Source: Chara braunii | Lineage: Eukaryota > Streptophyta > Charophyceae > Charales > Characeae | NCBI GenBank assembly: GCA_003427395.1 | Contig: BFEA01000141.1 | Location: forward strand, 1,718,837-1,741,471 | DNA: 22,635 nt | Reading direction: 5' to 3' | Shown: positions 1 through 8,682 of the stretch, one piece after another | Position numbering within the stretch: the first letter of the stretch is position 1 | Layout of the letters: every line of letters starts with the position of its first letter | Notes under the pieces: generated by a model | The model's database searches: none | Seen by the model: the letters and a program-made list of their open reading frames with translations, nothing else | Told to the model about the DNA's origin: nothing | Program-made: the position numbers and the translations under genes

Positions 1-450
1 CTAAGAAGCCTGCCTTATCGCCATATTAATAATATACTAGGTGATAAGAGTGAGCGAGGCTCCGAGAAGTCTGCCTTATCACCAAAATAAAATATACTAG
101 GCGATAAGAGGAGCGAGGCTCTAAGAAGTCTGCCTTATCGCCATATTAATAATATATACTAAGTGATAAGAGTGAGCGAGGCTCCGAGAAACCTGCCTTA
201 TCACCGTAATAATAATAACTAGGTGATAAGAGTGAGTGAGGCTCTGGGAAGCCTGCCTTATCACCATAATAATAATAACTAGGTGATAAGAGTGAGCGAG
301 GCTCCGAGAAGTCTGCCTTATCACCATAATAATAATAACTAGGTGGTAAGAGTGAGCGAGGCTCTTAGAAGCCTGCCTTATCACCATCTGACCTGATCTA
401 ATGCAAGACAGTAGATAGGAGGAGCAAAGCCTCGAGGCTTGCCCTATCAC
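1..450 (+). repeat. Tandem array of ~60 bp hairpin units (array 1)
   Basis: About seven units run from the window edge, so the array is cut at its left end; the last unit near 420-450 is degenerate. Each unit is a ~44 bp imperfect hairpin followed by an AT-rich spacer of about 16 bp (AATAATAATA type). The outer 9-bp arms are complementary: GGTGATAAG with CTTATCACC (40-48/75-83, 222-230/257-265, 282-290/317-325) and GGCGATAAG with CTTATCGCC (100-108/134-142). One unit keeps pairing through a G-T wobble (342-350/377-385) and one has an end mismatch (162-170/197-205). The inner part is CCTCGC-rich and has a smaller stem in some copies. The same family occurs inverted at 13925-14520. Open frames across it are only repeat translations. 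Function is unknown. Confidence 0.93.
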
Positions 451-452
451 AA

Positions 453-1784
453 ACAAACGTCAGTAAAAGGGATAGGTAGATACCGAGTGGTCTACCACAC
501 TGTTACTAATCTTCTCGATAGACAGGGAACAGTGAAAGCCCTGAAAAGAGATGGATTCATTATTAACAAACCACTTCCTGATTCTAATAAGGTGGAGGTA
601 GAAGGAATATGATCCCGTGTGGCATGTCCTACTGCCTTAGCCTATCGATTGATGTCGATCTTATGATTCTATTCCATATGAGATGGATGATATTTAGTCT
701 ATGTATGTCTGAAGAGGAAAGTTGGCGACGTTAGCTCTATACTTCTCTTCCTTTAGACGACTATCCCTAGAAGTTTATCTGCTAAAAGGTTAGAGAGGCT
801 ACCTAGAGGGAGTTATATCTATGTAGTATTGTTCTCAACTAGAATGAAGTTCGCTATATTGAACTTCAGATGGATCATGTCGATGGCAGAAGGTGTTGAG
901 ACCGTGTTGGCCTGTGTGTGATTGCAGGTCATCCTGATGAAGAGACTCATCATGAGTCTATACAAGACTACATGCTGTTGCCTTATGGTAACAGCTTGGT
1001 TCGCCAACTCAACCCTCATTCACCCTCTACACCCACACTTTGCATCAACCTTTGCGCTAAATGACATTTCTGTTTCGGGTCATTGTCTAAAGGGTCTGTG
1101 TTTGGTCAAAAAAGGTCCTTGAATGACTAAGTCGAAAGGGGAATGGTTGGTTAAAAGGATTGGAAACGTAAGTGTGTTGTGTGTGAAAGTGAATGAATGG
1201 TTGACTCAGCTAGGATTGTGTAATGTGATTAACTCTTGTCTGCAGGTCAGTAAAACGACCAGCCACATGCTATTCACTGCAACCCAGTGAGAAACTTACG
1301 CTATCCTGGACCTTGATCCAAACATCTCGTCAACGCGCGATTTCTACACTTGGTTTGAGTACCCAACCTTGTGTTTTTCCCTGATTGTTAGAAAGATTAG
1401 GAATATTGCTAAGGCGACAAGCCTTATCCATGTCAAGTTCATTTCATTTGTTCCTGTTTGAAAGGTCAAAGACCTATGTTTTTCCCTTGATGAATTCAGA
1501 CTGTTTATGTGAATGTGTTACGTGTATGTGACATCTCATTGCCTAATTAGTTAGCCTTATCTCACTTCGCATGTGTGTATGCTATGGTTAAAGGGTTTCT
1601 CATAGAGAGATGTGTTGAATGAACTTAATCACTAGGTAACGTGGGGGGGTATATCTTTTATATGCAACCCCTGATGATTCAAGTACTGAGAAGGATCTTG
1701 TTTGAAAATGGGATAAGTTATGAGTTAGATCTATAGAAACTATTTCTAGACAAAGCGTAGTATGCGTGAACGTTCGTCAGTCGA
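453..1784. other. Intergenic stretch with hairpin module X, no recognised gene
   Basis: No convincing gene is present. A short open frame without a start codon (about 460-612, + strand) reads like ordinary protein for some 45 residues before a TGA, but I do not recognise it and chance is possible. Module X (about 920-1160) contains two hairpins: GACTCAT/ATGAGTC around one base (944-958) and CTGTTGCC/GGTAACAG with a 4-nt loop and one G-T pair (975-994). The flanking text (AACTCAACC, then GGTCCTTGAA and GGTTGGTTAAAAG) resembles modules Y (10488-10760) and Z (13215-13511, reverse). A CAG followed by GTC at 925-930, after a T- and G-rich run, could be a 3' splice site but is unproven. Confidence 0.5.
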
Positions 1785-2012
1785 GTCGACCTGATTTGTA
1801 AGTCAGTCCGGGAGATCAGCGCTCCGATGCCCGACGAGCATACGGGTCAGTCTTAGGCGTTCAACCGAGCGTATGCCTATGCTACGACGATCGAGCACAC
1901 GCCCTCGGCTAGCTTACCTCTGCGATTGAAAGTAAAAGCCTTCGCACGTGAGTCAGTAGCTCAGGAGGGATACGCCCACCTAAGGGATGGTGACAACTCC
2001 CGCAGGTGGAGG

Positions 2013-2965
2013 AGAGAAGGTTAACAAATGTCTCTATTTTTAGGTTATTTTCAGCTGCTTCAGACGGGTGTGAGGTACTTGGATGGGAAAACCTGAAACT
2101 ACTTTCAAAAGCTTCAGCCACTTCAGGTCATTTCAGATGTTTCAGATTCCCAACTGAAACTCCTGTAATGACTTGAAGTGGCTGAAGCTTTTGAAAGAGG
2201 TTTCAGGTGCCCCCATCCAAGGATTTGGATGGGGGAACCTGAAACCGCTTTCAGAAGCTTCAACCACTTCATATCATTTTAGAGGTTTCAAGTCTCCCTA
2301 CCTGAAACTCCTGAAATGATATGAAGTGGCTGAAAATCTAAAAGCGGTTTCAAAGGCTCCCATCCAACCATTTGAATGAGGGAACCTGAAACCTCTTTCA
2401 GAAGCTTGAGTCACTTCAGATCATTTCAGAGTTTTCAAGTCTCTCAATCTGAAACTCCTGAAATAATCTGAAGTGGCTGAAAATCTTAAAGCGGTTTAAG
2501 ATTCCCTCATCCTGCCATTTGGATGGGGGACCTGAAACCACTTTCAGAAGCTTCAGCTACTTCAGATCATGTAAGAGGTTTCAGGTTTCCTCATCTGAAA
2601 CTTCTGAAATAATATGAAGTTACTGAAAATCTGAAAGCGGTTTGAGATGCATCAATCCAACCATTTGGATGGGGGAACCTGAAACCGCTTTCAGAAGCTT
2701 CAACCACTTCAGGTCTTTTCAGAGGTTTCATGCCTCCCTACCTGAAATTCCTGAAACGACTTGAAGTGGCCCACAACAATGTTGAATCAAAATAAAAACA
2801 CGTAAAAAAAGTAAAGAAAAAAATCATAAAATATGACCCGCAAACCACTTGTAACTCCTGAAATGGCATGAAGTGTCTTCAGGTCATTCCAGTGATTTCA
2901 TACCTCTCCTAACAAACTTCTGGATCTTTCATTCTGAAATTTCAGGAGGTCGTTAACCACTTGTG
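2013..2965. mobile_element. Non-autonomous DNA transposon-like insertion with 9 bp TSD
   Basis: This block splits copy A of the dispersed element. It is flanked by exact 9 bp direct repeats AGGTGGAGG (2004-2012 and 2966-2974). Copies B and C carry only one such site and read straight through (about 11849 and 12560), so they act as empty sites. Both ends carry GGTTAAC 6-7 bp from the terminus in inverted orientation (2019-2025 and its complement near 2952-2958), a short imperfect terminal inverted repeat. Most of the interior is a palindromic array, followed by an A-rich stretch (2771-2835) and a degenerate repeat (2840-2950). No transposase frame is present, so it would need enzyme from elsewhere. 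A 9 bp target duplication is typical of Mutator-like elements, and palindromic interiors recall foldback elements; the superfamily is an inference. Confidence 0.8.
2082..2770. repeat. Palindromic tandem array, period 146-147 bp
   Basis: The anchor ACCTGAAAC starts at 2091, 2237, 2384, 2530 and 2677, giving intervals of 146, 147, 146 and 147. Each monomer alternates two dyad centres: CCATCCAA/TTGGATGG (for example around 2222) and a GGTTTCAGG-type centre. Around 2222 the arms 2175-2220 and 2225-2270 match at 42 of 46 positions. Arms of successive units differ but remain paired: 2264-2282 with 2311-2329 has CATATCA/TGATATG, while 2411-2429 with 2458-2476 has CAGATCA/TAATCTG. The array lies inside the 953 bp insertion. 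It has no coding potential. Confidence 0.88.
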
Positions 2966-3150
2966 AGGTGGAGGTGAGTTGTACCTCGCGGGGTCTGTGT
3001 CCTGTCGCAGGGAGCCGCGAGAGGTATAGCTGGCGCGCACGGTCGAAATTGGTATTTCGCTGAAACTCTTATAAACTCCTGCGTGATACGACCGTGAGGT
3101 TCAACACCGAAAATTACTTCACGTCTGGGTGTGGGACCGCCGCGCCCGAC

Positions 3151-3740
3151 AAGGGCCTTGTGAACCTGGCGGTGATTTTTGTTTTTTGGAAGTGGAGAGA
3201 TTGCCTTGTTTCTCTGTGTTGTCCCACAGAGGATTGGTAAATACCTTTTATATATGACAAACCTCTGCGTAGCCCCACAGTCGGCCTGTGTTGTTGCGAC
3301 ACACCGTCCAGACACTTGTGCTAATCTTGGGGCGTTTATGAGAATACCAAGCTAACGGTAAAGTTTAGCATCACTAGGGCGCAACCCCTGGTGTCGGCTG
3401 CTGATCAGCGTAACCTGAACAACGGACCCACGTCTCGCCAGACGGTGTAAAGACTTAAAGGGGTGTGGACAACCAAGGAGGGTTTTACCTGCCGCGGGAT
3501 GGCGTGGGATAAGAGTCGAGTCTTTTTGAGTCCTGATTGTCGTGACGCAACATGCGAGGGCACTACCGCTGAAATAACAAACGCGGTGGGCCGTAGATCT
3601 GGCACGATCACCCAGACTATGGTGGGCCAGGATGGAGACCTGACCTTCCTCTACTAGACTGCAGGAAGAGTTTATAATGAGATTTGTGTATAATTATATG
3701 TTTGATTGTAAGAATTATTGGGAGGGAGGCAAGAGTGCCT
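3151..3740. other. Unrecognised sequence after copy A
   Basis: No gene, RNA or repeat family could be assigned. A 64-codon frame on the + strand (3463-3657, starting ATG and ending TAG after a DLTFLY end) has ordinary amino-acid composition, but I recognise no domain and a frame this short can arise by chance. A complementary frame on the other strand overlaps it. No matching copy of this segment was noticed elsewhere in the window. Confidence 0.3.
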
Positions 3741-3745
3741 TCAGA

Positions 3746-3840
3746 GGTCTCGGTTAGGGCCCGCGTCCCTGGTTATGACCCTGTTTGCAGGGTAAGGACT
3801 AGAGACACCTAACGAGAAGCGGGCATTTGTCTTGGACAAA
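3746..3840. other. Hairpin-rich segment upstream of a tRNA-like sequence
   Basis: A nested set of complementary segments is visible: GCCCGC 3759-3764 with GCGGGC 3819-3824, GTCC 3765-3768 with GGAC 3796-3799, and ACCCTG 3778-3783 with CAGGGT 3788-3793 around a TTTG loop. A separate hairpin follows, TTTGTC/GACAAA around TTG (3826-3840). Competing pairs exist (GTTAGG 3753-3758 with CCTAAC 3808-3813; GTCTC 3747-3751 with GAGAC 3802-3806), so more than one fold is possible. It is not assigned to any known RNA family. Confidence 0.45.
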
Positions 3841-3874
3841 AGGGAGAGGACGATTAAGGAATCCATTTAGGACT

Positions 3875-3955
3875 CATGCTGTAGTATAGTGATGAGTATC
3901 CCGCTGTCCTAGCGTCAAGACGATGGAGGCCCAGGTTGAAATCCTGGCAGCATGA
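3875..3955 (+). tRNA. tRNA-like gene or pseudogene (Asp-like 5' half, extended middle)
   Basis: The acceptor arms pair perfectly over 7 bp (CATGCTG 3875-3881, CAGCATG 3948-3954), with an unpaired A at 3955. The T arm is perfect: CCAGG, loop TTGAAAT, CCTGG (3931-3947). The 5' part TAGTATAGTGATGAGTATC closely resembles eukaryotic tRNA-Asp and supplies an A box; the B box is GGTTGAAATCC, one change from consensus. The middle (3901-3930) is about 8 nt longer than a class I tRNA. It can form CGCT/AGCG (3902-3914) and a small CGTC/GACG arm that competes with it, so it looks like a long variable arm or an insertion. No standard Asp anticodon loop with T33 forms. It could be a tRNA pseudogene, an odd class II-type tRNA, or a SINE head. 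No CCA is encoded, as in nuclear genes. Confidence 0.5.
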
Positions 3956-4074
3956 AGTTGTGGTTGGAATGGATTGACGGATGCCTCGAACTTGAGTCTA
4001 TCGGCTGATCGGATTGGTTCCTTTCTCGTCAGCATTTAGAGTTTTGGATGAATTTATAGCTTTTCGATCTTGCG

Positions 4075-4140
4075 AAGCGACGGGGACGTCGCTTAATACG
4101 GTCCGGTACGCTGTCGGTGTGAATACCCTTACAAGGGTAT
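4075..4140. other. Two adjacent perfect hairpins
   Basis: AAGCGAC (4075-4081) pairs with GTCGCTT (4088-4094) around a 6-nt loop. ATACCCTT (4123-4130) pairs with AAGGGTAT (4133-4140) with only two bases between the arms, so about 7 bp with a 4-nt loop in practice. They lie 120 bp downstream of the tRNA-like sequence. Function is unknown. Confidence 0.55.
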
Positions 4141-4748
4141 CCGCCCTCGTTTTCGCAGATGACAAAAAATAAATTTGGTTTAAAGTCTAAGTATACCGCG
4201 TGAGGCGTGGCTAAGTTTGTGGTTGATGTTTGACTGGTTGGTCGACTAGAGCAGAGAGTGTGTGGAAGCGCAGTTTTAAAGCGCGCGTGTGATTTTTTCC
4301 TTTGTGTTGTTCATGAGGCCGGCATAGTCGGCCGGCGTGGTTCTTGTTTACTGATTAAGGTAGGGATTTCAAAGTCTCTGCCTTCTATTCGGCATGTCCG
4401 AGTAGCAATAGGTTTGGTGGGCTGAATGGCGCGTGCGACGACCGTAGCAAAGTTTGAGTAGGCCGGCGTGGACGTCTAGCGGTCGGTCTTAGTCATAGAT
4501 AGGGAGGAGGTCCAGGCCGCTTTCCCAGCCCTGGGGATGATGCTGCAGTGTTTCATATGGGATTCCGCATGAGTTGTTTTCAGGTTTGGGCTTAACCCTA
4601 TAGGTTACGGCATTGGACTTGTGACAGGGAGGTGCGAGGATCGAGGCCAACAGGCGACGACGCAGGAGTAATGGAGCGTTGGAGAAGCTAAAGGGTTAAG
4701 GGTCCCCCGAGACTATCCCCTTATGTTTTGTGGGGGAGTCCGATCGAG

Positions 4749-4795
4749 GATCCGCTTTGCAGAACCAAGGGCGATCCGCTTTGCAGAACCAAGGG
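4749..4795 (+). repeat. 23 bp tandem duplication
   Basis: Two exact copies of a 23 bp word beginning GATCCGCTTTGCAG lie at 4749-4771 and 4773-4795, one base apart. This is a recent slippage-type duplication. Confidence 0.95.
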
Positions 4796-5064
4796 AGCGC
4801 TGGTAGGTCCCGCGGCCTGTTTTTTCGGTCAGCATCCCCACGTTTTTTTTTTTTGAGTTCTGCTCTAATTTTATTGTTAATTTATTTCCTGCTTTTAGTT
4901 GGAGCCATTGGGGCCCGGTACCGGGTTGAGACCGACCGGGAATCCGAGGGCCTCGCTCAGTGGATACACCTATGAACCATTGGTATGTGGGCCCACGAAT
5001 TGGGACCAGATGATGAAACTAGATGAGTATAGCCAGATATCCTAAACTGCTTGGGGCTGTTCAG

Positions 5065-5101
5065 ACTTCGGAAGGCCGCAGGGCATTGCCCTGGCCGAAG
5101 T
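5065..5101. other. Strong GC-rich nested hairpin
   Basis: The outer stem ACTTCGG/CCGAAGT (5065-5071 and 5095-5101) encloses the near-perfect palindrome CAGGGCATTGCCCTG (5079-5093). It looks like a bacterial terminator stem, but no T run follows directly and the context is eukaryotic, so I do not call it a terminator. Confidence 0.6.
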
Positions 5102-5690
5102 CCTTCGGGGCATTCGTTAAAATTGGAACGACACAGAGAAGATTAGCGTGGCTCCTGCGCAAAGATGAAATGCATAAATCAGAAAAGAGCCCGGGCGTCT
5201 AGGCTTCCTCGTCTATTTTCCCCTTTCTTCGTGATTGCTTTCTCGTGAACGTTGCGTGCGGTAGGGTCGGGCGTTGTAGGAAGCCGCGTGAAGTGCAGGG
5301 GGAAAACGAGGCGAGTGAAGGACAGGGCCAGGGGAGGCCGTAGTGGGCTGGCAGAAGACCAAGCTGGCCACACTGCTTGTTGGACAGTGCATAGGCGTGA
5401 AAAGACTAATCGGACAGCCTAGGAGCTGATCCCCTCCGGAATTTCTTGCAAATCGTTCATCGGACTTGGGAGTAGGAGTGGAAGACTTACCGGCCGGTTA
5501 ACTGGACCAAGGGGCAGGGACGATTAGCCGCTGCCCGGGTGTACGCTGCAAAGCTCCGTAGAAGGGCTGCGCACTCCTCTTCGACGAGTCGTCGGCTATT
5601 GACCCGGTGTTGATTGTTAGTGGCTGGTCGAAATCGGTGAATGAGTTGTTACTCACTTTGTAGCAGGTCCTCATCAAAGTTTTTTTTCTT

Positions 5691-5750
5691 TTGTCTTTCT
5701 GAGGCAACGCGGATTGTCTTTCTGAGGCAACGCGGATTGTCTTTCTGGAA
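5691..5750 (+). repeat. 23 bp tandem repeat, 2.6 copies
   Basis: Units start at 5691, 5714 and 5737 with the word TTGTCTTTCTGAGGCAACG. The first two are identical and the third diverges after TTGTCTTTCTG. The minus-strand open frame covering it inherits the repeat. Confidence 0.93.
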
Positions 5751-7422
5751 GCCGCGAGAGCTGCGCTAAGGAACTGCGCTAAGTAGCTGAGGAAAGTTGA
5801 CAACAATGGGAGGAAGTTTTGAATGGATCGGGGCGCGATTCGGCGCCAGGTGCAGTCGGGAAAGGAGATGGTGGAAGTGAAGAAAAACAGGAGGAAGAAA
5901 TGCTGGTTTCGTTCGTTCCACGACGAAAACGAACGAACGAAGACTTAAATCAGTGATTTTTGGGGCAGGCGAACCCGATCGTCAAGTTAGAATTAGCAGA
6001 AAGTTAGTAGAAGCTATGGCGGAGGGAGGAGTCAGGCGCAACTAGAAGCACGAGCAACACTTGATTCTTAGTAGAAACAAGCGGGGAAAGAGTCAAAGGT
6101 GGGGTTTGAGAGTGAGGCGAAGCGGATGGTAATATTAGTTAGCGCGATCGATTAATGAGACTAGAGTTAGTGAAGGGAGAACGAGCGTGGAGAGGTATCG
6201 GGAGCAAGGGAGAAGGGAACGAGAAAAACACTTACTTGCTTCGTTTCTCCACGAAGTAAAGCGGAGAAGGAGGCCAATCAAGGGTTTAGATCGAGGTGAT
6301 TCCAATGGCGATCGTCGTTTAGGCTCTAGAGTAGAAGATTTGGCGCTGCGTGACTCATGGGCTGCGTATGTGAAGAGCAACTTTGAAGCGCTGTGTATCC
6401 GGCCAATTTTTAGAGGAAGGTTTATTCGATTTTGCTCGTTCCCCCGATCGGGAAAGCGGAAAGGAACCAGTCGTGGAGTTGATGACTTACCTGTCCGCCG
6501 GTGCGTAGCTCATCCTAACGATGGAGGAGGCCACTTTCCAGCTGCTACACGCGTTGAGGAAAGGTGCTGACCAATGACAAGAAGTTGCGTTTGCCTTTGG
6601 GAGTGGCCCAGCTTGACCATGCGAGCTCGCATGGTATCAGGGAAAGCAGCGCAGGAGCGACCGGGAGGCTTACCTGATACAGGCGATATCGGCTGCGTTA
6701 AAACATTTTATCCGCCCCGACTTTAGCGGAAGATACATTCGATTTTGCCCATTTGGATTGATGGGAGTGATGTGAGATCAAGCGCTGGGATCAAAGACTT
6801 ATATGTTGGCCGGGGCGTAGCTAAATCCTGTCGATGGAAATGACCTCTCTCTGATGGTTGGAAAACAGCGTAGTGAATGAACCTGGGCGAGGTTCCATGA
6901 ATGTTTCTACGCATGTCCGGGGGGGGGAATCCATTCGATTTGGTCCACCCTATCGATGGAGGTAGCGGGAGGCCAGCCGTGGAGGCTGGAAACTTATCTG
7001 CTGGCTGGTGGTCTTCGGGCGGGCGCGCATGGATGAAAAGCAGTACATATTTCCATGTTCTAGCGAAAGACTGATTCGGGGTCGGAACAGGGGACTATTC
7101 TGAGGCTATTGGTAATCGTCAAGGTGCTCAAACACGCTTATTGCCACTTCTGTGCTTTCAACCACAACTGCGGAGGATTGCGGCTTTGCCCAGCTGCTCA
7201 GCTGTTGAGCTGCGTAGTTACTTTTGGTATTTAGCCTCACTTTTGTGCTCCCTCTGTTACCGTGCATATTAGAGGCTGCTGCACTGTGCCTTTGGAGAGC
7301 AATTGCTGATTGCGGTCAGTACCATTGAGTTGCTGAACACTGGGCCTGTTACAACTGCCTAGTTCAGCTGATTACCAGGTTTTCTATTGTATCATAGGCT
7401 GCTGCAGCGCTCGGCGTTTGCA
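5750..7422. other. Degenerate ~200-300 bp repeats, no recognised gene
   Basis: Similar blocks recur: ATTCGATTTTGC at 6423, ATTCGATTTTGC at 6729 and ATTCGATTTGG at 6931, each associated with TATCGATGGA or TGTCGATGGA and GGCCGG-type words. Several blocks contain ACTTACC-like words, which on the minus strand read as 5' splice-site consensus (CAG|GTAAGT around 6486; similar near 5484, 6230 and 6670; weaker at 6800 and 6985). A 127-codon + strand frame (6187-6570) and minus-strand frames overlap here, with no domain recognised in any. A perfect 11-bp stem TTCGTTCGTTC/GAACGAACGAA lies at 5908-5918 and 5931-5941. From about 7080 to 7420 I see nothing specific. Confidence 0.35.
6616..6635. repeat. 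20 bp perfect palindrome
   Basis: ACCATGCGAGCTCGCATGGT is its own reverse complement. It could be a binding site for a dimeric protein or simply part of the general excess of palindromes in this DNA. Confidence 0.9.
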
Positions 7423-8438
7423 TACGAAGTGTTGTGCGGGAGAAGATTTGTTGAGACTCAGTGGAGCTATCGATGTCTCAGATTGTTGAGCAAGCGACGA
7501 CCGGTCTAGGAAGAAGCACGAAGACTATAAGGGAGGTTGTTGCCACAACCAGGAGGAGTGGTTGAGCCTCGCGAGGGGGGTTACTGCTGCGACTTGAAGC
7601 TTCATCAGGGTGCCGTTTGTCAACAATTTGATCTCGGGTTGACCGGCGGCTGCGCTTTTGGCCATCATTGCAGGGCCTTCAGGCGAGTGAAGATATCAAG
7701 GCCCTCTCGCGCGAGTCTGAAAGCAACCCTCTTGTATTTGAGAGACTCAAACTTTCTACTTCTTCCTTTCTAACTCTAAGTCTTATCCATTGGTTTTGAG
7801 AGGAAGGCGGCAGGCGGGATTACAACCCGTAGAACCGCAGCAAGACTCTTTGGGGAGTCAGCCCACCGATTGCGGGAGCTCTGCTGGAACTCAGGAGGAG
7901 TTCTGGAGGCAGAGAACTGAAAGGTAACCATACAAAGTGTTGTGCGGGAGAAGATTTGTTGAGACTCCGTGGAGCTATGGGTGTCTCAGATTGCTGAGCA
8001 AGCGGCGACCGGTCTAGAAAGAAGCACGGAGACTATAAGGGAGGTTGTTCCCACAACGAGGAGGAGTGGCTGAGACTCGTGAGGGGGGTTACTGCTGCGA
8101 CTTGAAGCTTCATCAGGGTGCCGTTTGTCAACAATTTGACCTCGGGTTGACCGGCGGCTGCGCTTTTGGCCATCATTGCGGGGCCTTCAGGTGAGTGAAG
8201 ATATCAAGGCCCTCTCGCGCGAGTCTGAACGCAACCCTCTTGTATTTGAGAGACTCAAACTTTCTACTTCTGCCTTTCTGACTCTAAGTCTTGTCCATTG
8301 GTTCCAAGAGGAAGGCGGCAGGCGGGATTACAACCCGCAAAACCGCAGCAAGAATCTGTGGGGAGTCAGCCCACCGATTACGGAAACTCTGTCGGAACTT
8401 AGGAAGAGTTCTGAAGGCAGAGAACTGAAAGGTAACCA
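7423..8438 (+). repeat. 508 bp tandem duplication
   Basis: Copy 1 (7423-7930) and copy 2 (7931-8438) match closely throughout, from TACGAAGTGTTGTGCGGG / TACAAAGTGTTGTGCGGG to GAACTGAAAGGTAACCA. Each contains ACTATAAGGGAGG, a CTTCAG followed by a GYGAGT splice-donor-like word (copy 2 at about 8189 is the better CAG|GTGAGT), and an end that resembles a donor (AAAG|GTAACC). Copy 2 lies in an open frame of 165 codons (8176-8673) that runs out of the repeat; in copy 1 the same frame has TGA and TAG. The protein matches nothing I recognise. Part of the 3' end of this unit recurs inverted at about 15107-15165, so it belongs to a dispersed family, possibly a transposon terminus or LTR fragment. Confidence 0.92.
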
Positions 8439-8682
8439 TTGTTTTCCTTCTATAAACCCTATTATAACCCTTAACTATATTCCCCCCTATGTTTTAACTA
8501 AGTATATTGTATGCATCCCTACCTTGACTTTCAGTTTGACTTTCAGGATACAACCTAGACTAAGTAAAGGAACGTGTGCTCAATGTCAGTTTCAATTTAA
8601 TTGTCTGACTAAAAGCAGATTGTGGGATTGCATCTGGGGGAAGGATGGGAGGAAGGTTGTATTGCATGTTTGATCGGGTCAA
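8439..8682. other. Unrecognised sequence between the duplication and the hairpin family
   Basis: It holds TTTCAG words (8530-8547) that could act as 3' splice sites for the donor-like GTAACC at the end of copy 2, and the tail of the 8176-8673 open frame. No domain is recognised. Confidence 0.25.

Larger units (their letters stand above)
1785..3150 (+). repeat. Dispersed element, copy A, interrupted by a 953 bp insertion
   Basis: The two parts, 1785-2012 and 2966-3150, together match copy B (11626-12050, same strand) and copy C (12365-12772, opposite strand). Shared landmarks in order are GTCGACCTGATT at the start (A and C), ACGGGTCAGTCTTA, GCCTATGCTACG, CCCTCGGCT, a GTAGCTC...GGATACGCCCACC block, AACTCCCGC, GTGGAGG, CCTGTCG, GAGAGGTA, ACTCCTGCGTGA, GACCGTGAGGT, and GTCTGGGTGTGGGACCGC near 3125. 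It has no coding capacity that I recognise. The right-hand end is set by loss of similarity after GCGCCCGAC, while copies B and C continue a few bases to GACACCGCC. It could be the terminal part of a larger transposon or a satellite-type repeat. The similarity is clear; the identity is not. Confidence 0.85.
4141..5690. other. Unrecognised non-coding stretch
   Basis: No gene is recognised. At 4590-4640 a tRNA-like remnant is possible: GGTTACGGCATTGG resembles an A-box region, CTTGTGA resembles a Thr-type anticodon loop, and GGATCGAGGCC is a weak B box, but the stems do not pair. A GGCCGGC word is repeated at about 4318, 4331 and 4461. The minus-strand frame at 5498-5806 and the frame at 4730-4975 show no known domains. 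Confidence 0.3.

Noticed and set aside
1-450. CRISPR array
   Set aside because: The spacers are near-identical AT-rich repeats, not unique, and the context is eukaryotic; it is a hairpin satellite.
4590-4650. Functional tRNA-Thr
   Set aside because: The A-box and anticodon-like words are present, but no acceptor, anticodon or T stem pairs.
5065-5101. Rho-independent terminator
   Set aside because: No following T run, no bacterial genes nearby, and hairpins are common throughout this DNA.
6135-6570. Protein gene in the 127-codon + strand frame or the overlapping 81-codon minus frame
   Set aside because: They overlap each other, no domain is recognised, and the region consists of degenerate repeats.
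7423-8438. Pair of LTRs of one retrotransposon
   Set aside because: The copies abut directly with no internal region and lack TG...CA inverted ends.
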